Shown: positions 1-9,659 of the stretch, one piece after another
Position numbering within the stretch: position 1 is the first letter of the stretch
Layout: each line of letters opens with the position of its first letter
Assembly: GCA_021464245.1 (NCBI GenBank)
Contig: JADCRB010000002.1
Span: 1,713,058-1,777,057 of the forward strand
DNA length: 64,000 nt
Reading direction: 5' to 3'
DNA from: Carallia brachiata
Taxonomy: Eukaryota > Streptophyta > Magnoliopsida > Malpighiales > Rhizophoraceae
Translations under genes and position numbers: made by a program
Notes under the pieces: model-generated
Told to the model about the DNA's origin: nothing
Databases searched by the model: none
Seen by the model: only the letters and a program-made list of their open reading frames with translations

Positions 1-484
1 GTCTCGTTTTCCATATCCGAAAAAGATCTATTAGTACTTCGCTTCAGTAGCTGAGCATGGAAACATTCAATACACCGTGTACCCGACCAAACTCTTATTG
101 CATTCCAAGATTCACATCATTGAATGCCAACAGCACAGCTGGTTGTTAACAATATGTCAGGAAAGAAACAGAAGTCGCATTAAACTCAGACTAAACATGA
201 GTTAAGTTAAGAAGACTCCGCAAAAGGAGCAAAACTCTGTCAATACTTATTCTTTCCATTCAAAAAGCTCAAACCAAGACCTTACGAATTCCACACCACT
301 CAAACTAAAGGCATCGGCTAATATAAGTTTTCAGCTTCACTTAATTAAAAAAAAAAGAGGTCTAGGCCGGAGCCAGACATAAAAATCCAAACAAACACCA
401 CCAGAACACACGGACACAGAAAAATGGCGATACATGTAAGGAAAAAAAAAGAAAAAAGGAAAACGAGAAGAACGAAGCTGTGAC
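1..484 (-). other. Presumed ALDH3 intron 1; no exon recognised
   Basis: This AT-rich stretch follows the exon 1 donor of the minus-strand aldehyde dehydrogenase. I found no further ALDH3 exon in it, so it is read as the start of intron 1. An unrelated 3' end from another gene cannot be excluded. Confidence 0.4.
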
Positions 485-733
485 CTCGTGAAGGGTGGAT
501 TCGAATTCAGGTTTGGAGAGATCGGAGTGAAGAGCATCGACGATGTCTTTCTCGTGATCGTGGAGCATCCTCACGAGATTATTCAATTGAGAAACTCGCC
601 ACTCGTAGCTTCGAGTCTTGCCGGAGGCGAAAGCGACTCTCAGCTCCTCCACCAAAGCGCTGGCCGCCTCCGCATCGAACACCACCACCTCCTTCTTCTT
701 CTTCTGTTCCTTCTCCCCGTCGCTCCTCGCCAT
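485..733 (-). CDS. Class 3 aldehyde dehydrogenase, exon 1 only (gene continues past left edge)
   Basis: The minus strand from ATG 733 reads 83 codons ending LHE at a GT donor (484-483). After a short Lys-rich start, the stretch from about residue 19 (FDAEAASALVEELR) through TRSYEWRVSQL and DLSKPEFES matches the N-terminal helices of plant ALDH3 proteins, nearest in memory to the ALDH3H1 type. Family members oxidise aldehydes to acids with NAD(P)+, often under stress. The catalytic Cys and Glu, the Rossmann fold and the C-terminus are all outside the window. The frame is open upstream to an ATG at 829, which could give a longer N-terminus; I chose 733 because the family usually begins close to the conserved helix. 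No frame break is visible. The ALDH3 assignment is good; the subfamily is less certain. Confidence 0.82.
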
Positions 734-1230
734 CCCTATAATTCCTCGTCTCTGGATATTGTTTGATGCGTTTGGAATAGAATCACTGTGAGGCTTTTGT
801 ACGAGAGCCAGGGAAGCGGGTAGGACCACCGCGGGCAGGGAGAAAGGGACAGTGGTTGGGTGCGGGAAGTACTACAACGGCTTCACAGGCACTAGTAGTG
901 GCCCGTTGATTCGGCGTTCTTTTTGTTTGTAGTTTGTAAGGATTTGTTGTTCTTGACAAGCACGGCAAGAGTTGCGCGATGCAAATTCGTAGAGCATCGT
1001 ACAACGTTCAATTATTATCACATAGTTGTTTGACATCGTGTCGATTTCGTCGAAGTGCGCTTCGGTCTGGGTTTACGTTCAAATCAATAATGAGACAGAA
1101 CTTACCCCTGTTTGGATTTACAATTGGTAAAGAATGTAAAAGAAAATTGAGGTTGTCAATGCAAATTCCCTTGTTTGGATTGCAAGAGAGTTGGGTAGGA
1201 AAAAAAAAAAAAAGAAAGACATTGTAAAAA

Positions 1231-2107
1231 AAGCATTAAAGCCACTTTAAAAAAATAGAAATCTTTGGCAGCCCAACGGATTGGTGGTTAAATTGTGGTT
1301 ATATTACAACAAATTTTTTATTTTGTATAATTATAATAATAAAACATATATAAAAAAATATAACTATTTTTTTCAATGCACATTTTTTGAATGTTTTAGC
1401 ATAAAATATACCTCTAATTACAATATAACCACAATTTATCCCCTAAATCATCTCGGCACATAACAATTCCCTTAAAAAAAACACCATATACATATAAAAT
1501 ACAATTATCAAAATAATTTTAACCTTATCTCTTTAATTTTAATTTATTATTTTATAATTTATAAAGATATTTTGATAGTTTTATTTATATATTTCTTTCT
1601 CATAATTTTTTTACACAAATCAACTACAAACATTTATTTTTCATCATTTTTCCATATTTTTTTTCTCATATTTTTCTTTCACATAATTTTCTCTTCATCA
1701 AAATTTTATAATCCAAATAAACTATACACGTCACGTGTAAATCTCCCTCAAAGTTTCTCCGAATGCCGGCATTTGTCAGAAAAGCATTAAAGCCACTTCT
1801 AAAGAAAATACCATATACATATAAAAGTATAATTATCAAAATAATTTCAACTTTCTCTTTAATTTTAATTTATTATTCAATTATTTATAAAAATATTTTT
1901 ATAATTTTATTCATATATTTTTTCTCATAATTTTCTCACACAATCTAAATATAAAATATTTTTTTTTATCATTTTCTTATAAATTTCCTTTTCATAAATT
2001 TCTTTTTCACAATTTTCTCTCTCATCAAAATTTTGTAATCCAAACAAACTATACACATCACGTGTAAATCTCCGTCAAAGTTTCTCCGAATGCCGGCATT
2101 TGTCTCT
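1231..2107. repeat. Imperfect tandem duplication, period about 327 bp
   Basis: Two diverged copies lie head to tail. The same phrase (TTTCTCCGAATGCCGGCATT) ends both copies, with GAATGCCGGC at 1761 and again at 2088, a spacing of 327. Each copy also carries a CCATATACATATAAAA start, a run of CATAATTTTCTC-type T-rich sequence and AATCCAAAYAAACTATACAC near its end. GCATTAAAGCCACTT occurs before each copy (about 1233 and 1784). The first copy is longer because of an insertion at about 1260-1470. Confidence 0.75.
1278..1448. mobile_element. Small MITE inside the first tandem copy
   Basis: A perfect inverted repeat TAAATTGTGGTTATATT (about 1287-1303) faces AATATAACCACAATTTA (about 1422-1438), with G-rich bases outside on both arms. 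The segment is absent from the second tandem copy, so it was inserted after the duplication. I could not settle the target-site duplication or superfamily; the limits are approximate. Confidence 0.55.
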
Positions 2108-2342
2108 GAGACTCCAAATTCCAATTCCAAACTTCAAACCCTCGCTCGTTCGGTTGCCAAAGTTGCCAGACTTGCCGGTATCTGCATGCGGTTTTTGCTT
2201 GCATCTGTCTTCTCTCTCGTTCATCATCATCGTCAATAATTTAAAATGAGAAATGCTGAGAAATCTTTTGCGAGGAGAATTAAAAAATTATTCAAAAAAT
2301 CTTATTTTTTAACCATTATATATATATATAAGGTTTTCTACA

Positions 2343-2814
2343 ATGTTGTTAAAACCGGCTCGGACCGACCGGTTTCAACAGGTGACTGGCCAAAAGTCCA
2401 GACCGGTTCATGACTACTGTTGCACCTTAACTCGAATCGGTCAAAACCGGTCTGAACCGATCAAAAATCGGTGAAAAACTGGACCTGATTCAACCAGTTC
2501 AAACCGGTATAAAAGTTTTATAAATTATAATTTGATCCAATATTTATTTAAATTATAATTTGAGTTTTAAATTTAATTAAAATTTTTAATTTAGCCCTAT
2601 ATTTATCAAAACTTTCAATTTAGTCCCAAATTTATCAAAACTTTCAATTTAATCCTTAAAAATGAAAAAAATAATATTTAATAATCATGTATAAGTATTA
2701 TTTTTTAAAATTATTTTTATAAATATATATATTAATAAATACCGGTTCGACCGGTTGAACCTTAACCCACTAATGTTTCCGGTTCAATGACCGGTCCGGT
2801 TCTGACAACCTTGG
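2343..2814. mobile_element. Mutator-like MITE rich in ACCGGTT motifs, copy A
   Basis: The ends are GTTGTTAAAACCGG on the left and CCGGTTCTGACAAC on the right, an imperfect terminal inverted repeat. Nine-base flanks TTTTCTACA (2334-2342) and CTTTCTACA (2815-2823) differ at one base and read as a target-site duplication, a length typical of Mutator-like elements. Both ends are packed with CCGGTT/AACCGG units; the centre is AT-rich. No coding capacity. A related copy lies inverted at 6298-6751. Confidence 0.72.
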
Positions 2815-3154
2815 CTTTCTACAGCATAAAATATTGATTTTTTTTTTTTTTGTGTTGTTTATTCATGTTGCTACCATCCTCCAACCATCATACTAGCAAA
2901 CATGATGAATGCGTTGCGCAACAAAAGGGTGGTAGCATAAAATTATTGTTATACATAAAATTATAATGATAACAAATATGTATTTAATTATAAGATATAA
3001 ATATATGCGACATATAATTATAAAAATGTGTCTAATAAAATTATCTTTATAACATAACTAATAAATGAATTTGTTGAGTTATTACACACATTTTTTAAAT
3101 AAGTTGTTTACGAGCCTAATTGAACATGTTTGGTAGGATGCCACTCGTCATATT

Positions 3155-3365
3155 ATATATAAAATATAATAATAGAAGTTTAGATAATATTCATATACTT
3201 ATATAACAATCTTTAATATTTAGATCATCAAAAACTCAATTTTTGAATTTTTAAAATTTTTATATAAAATATAATAATAGATGCAGACAGAATATTCACA
3301 TGCTTACGTAATAACATTTGGTACTTAAAATCTCAAAAGCTCAATTTCTAGATTTTTGAATTTTT
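3155..3365. repeat. Short tandem repeat, period about 106 bp
   Basis: The phrase TATATAAAATATAATAATAGA occurs at about 3155 and 3261. Each is followed by similar text: an ATATTCA block, an AATATTT or GTACTTA block, then a CTCAATTT phrase. Two diverged units are visible. Confidence 0.5.
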
Positions 3366-3720
3366 TAATTTAATAAATTCTCAATATTTATAACTTTTCT
3401 TAATATTCTAATAAAATTAAGATTTTAATAATTGTAGTATTTTTTAATATTCTATTAAAATCAAAATTTTAATTTCAATAGATTTTGAGATTCTACAATC
3501 ATCTTTTTCACATTATAAAAACACAAGTATGCATTATTATTGTTTTGTTTTTTTTAATTAAATTTCTCAATCTCAAGTTCTAGCTTTTTCATGAACAATT
3601 TTTCATCAAGTTTAGTCTTTATAATTATTACAGTTATTTTAGTACTTATTGATGATTTTTCATCAAAGAGGTCTTTGATTGTTCCATATTCATAATTGTT
3701 TGATTTTCAATCTTTTGTTT
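3281..3720. repeat. Diverged direct repeat, copy 1 (see 5085-5500)
   Basis: From ATTCACATGCTTA through GATTTTTGAATTTTTTAATTT to ATTTCTCAATCTCAAGTT and AACAATTTTTCATCAA, this segment aligns by eye with 5085-5500, offset about 1.8 kb. A partial third copy of its second half is at about 4700-4920. No reading frame is conserved. Remnant LTRs or a simple duplication are both possible. Confidence 0.5.
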
Positions 3721-5084
3721 GATTGATTTTTATTGTCTCTTTAATAATTGTTGTAAAACAAAAGAAGGATGCATAAAAGAACAACTATGATCATAATAAT
3801 AAAATTCCCTTAAGAAGAAAAAGGGACTTCTAACAATTAGGTCGTGTTGTCCATGCAATTGCCTCTCCAAAAACTATTTATAGGACAATTATTATTTTAA
3901 ACAGTTTTTGACCATTCATCTTCCCTTCCCTTGCTACATATATATGAAGATTGTTATTTGCTGTGAAATTCAAAGTCTATTGGCCCGCATCATCATACGG
4001 TCCTTTTGTGTGGCACCTAGCTATGAGACGATTTTATTTTTGAACAATTAGTATTGCGCTGCTTGCAAGATTTTTTCATCCTGTTTTGGACCATTATATG
4101 CAGATTTATGAATACATCATCCTCATTGTGAGTTTTCAATCTAGGTTTATATTATCTTCACCAACATTCTATTGTTGGAGAATTTTTATTACATTGGAAG
4201 TTTTCTAGCCCAATTTATTTATTGGTACCATACGCCTAATATTCTACTTCGTATAATTTTTGTTGCAGTTGTTCTCTTCCTGTTGTTGTTCTGTCATTAT
4301 ATATCTGATGAAATTGAAGGTCTACGGTATGTCTATTTGGACACGACAACCAGAACCCATACATTGTTAGAACTTTTTATTTTACCTAAATTTCTCAATT
4401 TTAGTTTTTGTTTTTTTATTGAAACAAGTTCAGTGTTTATAATTAATTAGCGTTATTTTAATTCTTAAGTCAATATACGCACCTAAATTTGTTCCTAGAC
4501 CTTTTGTGCTGGAGAAACTAATTTCTGTTATATTGTCTATTTGCGTCAGCTTTCTACATCATTAATTGGGGACTTTTAAATTCATGAGCTTGGCTAATTA
4601 GTGCGTGTAAATTTCTAATTAAGGTTAATACTTATAATAATTTATAATTTATTTTTTTATTACGTTATTTTGTTATTATTTTAACTAAATTTATCATTTT
4701 TAATTTTTAATTTTTTTACTCCCAAACAATTTTTCATCAAGATTAGTACTTACAATTAATTATAATTATTTTATTTTTTAAAAAATAGTTTTTCTTTATT
4801 TTTTTATTCAATTATGTAAAAATATATGTTGGTATTAGGGAGTTCGTTAATTTTTTTTTTAGTGATTTTTACGAAGAAAAGTCTTCGATTGATACCTATG
4901 AATAATTGTTTGATTTTGAACTGATTAAAATAAAAATTGTTTATTGCATTTAACAAAAGTAATTTTCTTCATATCATTGTGTTGAATACTAAAAAAATGT
5001 ATAATTAACCAACTAAAAAATATTTGCTTACTTCGCATATCATGCGAATTATTTACTAGTCTATTTATAATTACGGAAATATAA

Positions 5085-5500
5085 AAAATATTCACATTCT
5101 TATGTTGAAGTCATTGGTGCTTGGATTTTTAAAAACTTAATTTTTAGATTTTTAAATTTTTTAATTTAATAAATTATCAATAATTATAGTCTTTCTAAAT
5201 ATTTTAATAGAATTAAAATTTTAATGGTGGTGGCCTTTATTAATATTCTATAAAATTAAAATTAAAATTTTAATATATTTTAGAATTATCATATGTAATC
5301 CTCTTCTTCACGTTATAAAAGTTATCTTTGTTTTTTACATTATAAAGTACAAATATTATCTTATAAATTGTACACATTATTATTCTTTTGTTTGTTGTTA
5401 GTTATATTTCTCAATTTTAAGTTTTAACTTTTTTATCTAAACAATTTTTTATTAAAATTAGTACTTACAATAAATTATAGTTATTTTGATTTTATTATGA
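5085..5500. repeat. Diverged direct repeat, copy 2
   Basis: This is the partner of 3281-3720, sharing ATTCACATTCTTA, AATTTTTTAATTTAATAAAT, ATTATTATTCTTTTG and AATTAGTACTTACAATAAATT in the same order and orientation. Confidence 0.5.
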
Positions 5501-6297
5501 TTTTTTTTCCTTTATTCTTGATTGATTGATTGATTTATTTATTTTGCTTTCTTCAAATGACAAAATTGCTTCTCAATTTACATCTAGTAGTCACCGGAAA
5601 TCCACTTTTTTTTTAACAATTAAAAGCAAGATATCAATATTAACGGAGGCTTTGAACTTTTTCCTAATTTATTATAGCTTTTTTCTAATAATATTGAAGA
5701 CACACGATCTTAAATTTTTATTTCAAGAATATAATGATAAGAGAATGATGCCACTCACCACAATTATTTTTAGCAATTCATTATATATTTTTCTTTTTTG
5801 ATTAACACGATTCGTTATATATTGGTGTTAAAATTTTTATCATGTTGACGTCTAGCTTTTTTTTTTTTTTCGTGGAATCTCCCCGACAGTAGCACACAGT
5901 ACAATACAGCCACATAGACATAAATAGAAGTAGGTAAATTTACTAATCAAAATTTTCTTTCGTTAACAGAAAAAAATTTATTGTACGTATATCAGTTATC
6001 GAATTTATAGACTAAAATTAAAATAATTTTTATTTATCGTACCTTATTTAACTACTTTTAAAAAATTAAATTGCCACTCAAATACTATTTAGTCTAATAA
6101 ACTTTTTTTATATTTGATCACGATATTAACAAATTATAAATTTATTATTATACGTCTACGTAAATCTCTAATTTTAAAAACAGGCAATAATTTAAAAACT
6201 TAAATCTAAATTATTGTAAAGAGAAATATGTTAAACTGTCTCTTCACATGGTGTTCAAATTTTTTTGATTTGATCTCAATGGCACGTGTTATTGTCA

Positions 6298-6751
6298 AGG
6301 TTGTCAGAACCGGACCGGTCATCGAACCGGAAACATTAGTGAATCAAGGTTCAACCGGTTGAACCGGTCGAACCGGTATTTAATAATATATATGTGTATA
6401 AAAGTAATTATAAAAATAATATTTATAAATAGTGATTAAATATTAATTTTTCTAATTTTAAGGATGAAATTGAAATTTTTAATAGATTTAGGACTAAATT
6501 AAACTTTTAAATTAAAGTTAATGATTAAATTATAATTTAAATAACATTTGAGGTCAAATTGTAATTTATGAATTTTTTAATTTTATTGGACCGGTTCAAC
6601 CGGTCCGATTTTCACCGGTTTTGACCGATTTTTTTCGGTTTTGACCGGTCCGAGTCACCCTTCAAAATTTACTAAAACCGACCCGGACCACCGGCCGGTC
6701 TCCGGTTCAATTAATCCGACCGACTAGTTCGGTCCAGTTCTGACAACAGTA
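6298..6751. mobile_element. Mutator-like MITE rich in ACCGGTT motifs, copy B (inverted)
   Basis: The ends are GTTGTCAGAACCGG and CCAGTTCTGACAAC, with a perfect 10-base flank GTTATTGTCA at 6288-6297 and 6752-6761. Read on the minus strand it follows copy A, including a central ATTTAGTCC/AAACTTTCAATT-like phrase and ATACCGGTTCG. The family is non-coding, and the TSD length points to a Mutator-like origin. Confidence 0.78.
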
Positions 6752-7075
6752 GTTATTGTCAGAAAACATATAATTGCTTGAGTGGCCCTGGTAGGCTAAA
6801 AAGAAAGAGTGGATGGTACGACACATGAAGCGAATGGTGGAATAGTTACGTAAAAGTATTTTCTAGTCTCACAAATTTAATTTGAAAAGCTACTCACACC
6901 AACTACCCGCGCATTTGTACCGTTAGATGGATGTTGCTTTGGATTTGGTATGGTGGGCAACAGCGTACGGAATCAAAGCCATTAGATTTGGCCGCCAATC
7001 TTCATATATCTATGTAGTGTGAATGAATACTCAAATCAAATTGCCCATTGGCCTTATGTTAAAAAAAAAATAAAA

Positions 7076-7106
7076 TTGCCCATTGGCCCATTGGCCCATT
7101 GGCCGT
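7076..7106. repeat. Short (CCCATTGG)n run
   Basis: GCCCATTGG units repeat three times in a row here and once more at about 7042. This is a small local tandem repeat with no gene attached. Confidence 0.5.
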
Positions 7107-7302
7107 ATGTCGGGTGTTCTGTAGTATTCATTCATCCGAAATGAAGTTATGATGGCTTCACGCACGTCCTTGTCCTATCAATTTTGTTTTGACCCTCAAA
7201 AATATCTCCTTACAAAAAAATATCTCCTTACAAATCTAGAAAGTCGAAAAAGAGAAGCGATCATTATTCTCTCTCTCTCTCCGTGTATATATATATAGAA
7301 AA

Positions 7303-7901
7303 GATTATTACTAAAAAATAACATTATTTTTATATATTTTTTTAAATTTAATATTATTTTTAAAAATTAACAAATTTAGTCTAATTTATTATTTTTTTAT
7401 AAATCTACCAGAACTTTTATCAATTAATAAATTTAATACATTTTAATTATTTTTTAACAAATCTGACACACTATCAGTTAAAAATTATTAATTAAAAATA
7501 ACTGGATCTCTTAGTATACAAATATGATATATTTACGTCTAATTCTAGTACAGTTTAAATCTCCTAAATGCCATATGTGCATATGTGCATACTGGAGATT
7601 CAATTATTTTTAACTGATAATGTACTAAATTTACTAAAAAATAATTAAACATCAAAATTCAGTACAATTTAAAACGCTCAAATGTCATATGTGCATATAT
7701 GCATACTAGAGATTTAATTATTTTTAACTGACAGTGTGCTAGAATTATTAAAAAATAATTAAACTGTATTAGATTTGTTAATTGTTAAAGGTTGTGCTAG
7801 ATTTGTAAGAAAATAATTAAACTGTACTAGATTTGTTAATTTTTAAAAGTGATGTTAGAATTGTAAAAAAACACAAAAATGATGTCATTTTTTGATAATA
7901 A

Positions 7902-7902
<1 letters not shown>
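7303..7902. mobile_element. Long foldback element
   Basis: The left arm begins GATTATTACTAAAAAATAAC and the right arm ends TTTTTTGATAATAACC. The reverse complement of the right side follows the left for well over 100 bases, including AAAAATTAACAAATYTAGT. The inner part holds a repeated ATATGTGCATAYRTGCATAC block (about 7572 and 7688). Both flanks are TA-rich, so a target site cannot be read. It is non-coding. Confidence 0.65.

Positions 7903-7903
<1 letters not shown>

Positions 7904-7952
<49 letters not shown>
7904..7952. repeat. (TA)n microsatellite
   Basis: An unbroken TA dinucleotide run sits directly beside the foldback's right end. Confidence 0.95.
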
Positions 7953-7956
<4 letters not shown>

Positions 7957-9039
7957 AGATACTTGTTAATTTCACTCTCTTTTTTGATAAATAAAACTAA
8001 TTTATGATTTAATATTATTTAAATATTATTTTTAATTTTTTTATTTAAGTGAATCTCACTTATTATATGATTTAAAATTATGAGTAAATTATACTCATTA
8101 AAAAAAAAGTCAAAATAGAAATCTACAAAAGGCTAAATATAAACTTGAATTGAATTGCAACTTTCGGCGTTTTGAGTTACATACCATTATTTTTATCGCT
8201 TTTGGTCATAAGCTGTAAATTTTTTGTTTTAGACCTTAATTTTAGTCAATTTTGTTAGAATATAAAAAGTATATTAAAAAATTTAAATCTTACAAAAGAA
8301 AAAAAATTAAGTATTATTTAATAAAAAAGTATATATAGAAACTAGAATTTTATATTAAAAAAAAGTTAAATTTTACTTATTTATAAATTAACATCTTTCT
8401 TATGTTTTATAAAATAAAAGATTTATAAGAAGTCTCGTGCAACCTACTCATGCCGAATAGGTTGGTCCACCTAGAGTCTATTCTTTTGAAACTATTTAAT
8501 TTTTTGGTCATACTAGCCATTTTCAACTAGTCATTTTTTACTATTGAAGATTGTTGGAAGTAGGCATTATGACTTTTGACCATTAAACCGAGCCTTAATA
8601 CTCATTATTTATTTTTATGTTTTCCAAAAGAACACAACACTAATCATCTTATTCTTCTTCTACTTACATTTTGAAATTTATTAGATTATATATATTTGTG
8701 TTGTTTCTGTTACCTTACTTATGAAGTGCACACCAATAAAAAAAAATTTATCGTATCTTAAAAGAATAGTCGTCATCATACATATTACATTATAGCTATT
8801 TCGTACACTAAAAGACAAATCTATCTTTAATGACAATAATATTTTTATAAAATAGAGTTAATAGAAAATAAGTATAATATAATATCTGTGCGTAACGTGA
8901 GTAATAAAAATTAATTTATATAAATGAGCAAGCTCAAGTAATCTTTTATTGAATCAAACAATCGAATTTTTAATGAACGTGTCAATTTACTTTTAGCGGA
9001 AAAGATTTCAACCATATATTAGCATAGTAATTTGTCGGC

Positions 9040-9648
9040 TATGAAGCACGGACACAGATACGACAATACGGACACGGTACGATACGGACACAGCGATACA
9101 CTAATTTTAAAAATATTAGAATATGGATACGGTTTAGACACGACTATATATATATAAATATATATAGAAAAAATTAAATTTATAAAATTTTTGTATATCA
9201 TATATATATTTTTAAACAATTTTATAAATTTTATTTACCCAAAATATATTTATATAATTATTCTAAGTTTTAGAAATTTTTTATTCAAATAATATATCGT
9301 AAGATTCTTTATTCTTTATTGTGAAGTATTAAAATAGAGATATAAGATTTTGTAATCAATTTAATTTTTCTGTTAAAATTAAAAACAAGTTGAAATTTAA
9401 GCGTTTCAAAAATTATGGACAATTGACAGTATTAAATTATAATTGTTAAGAATTTTTTTTATTTGTTAAAAATAATTATAAAAATATTTAGGCGTGTCCG
9501 TGGCGTGTTGAACACTTGTGCTTTCCGTGTCTGAATTATAAAAAAAAAAATTTCAGCAGATACTTCTAGCCGTGTCGGACACGTGTCCACCGCGTGTTCG
9601 TGTATCCAACACGCAATACGTTTATTGTTTGAAGTGTCTGTGCTTCAT
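9040..9648. mobile_element. Mutator-like non-autonomous element with GGACACG-rich ends
   Basis: ATGAAGCACGGACAC at the left end faces GTGTCTGTGCTTCAT at the right, 14 of 15 bases paired. Flanks AATTTGTCGG (9030-9039) and AATTTATCGG (9649-9658) form a 10-base target-site duplication with one mismatch. Subterminal regions carry many GGACACG/CGTGTCC units. The centre is AT-rich and non-coding. TSD length and end structure suggest a Mutator-like origin. Confidence 0.75.
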
Positions 9649-9659
9649 AATTTATCGGA

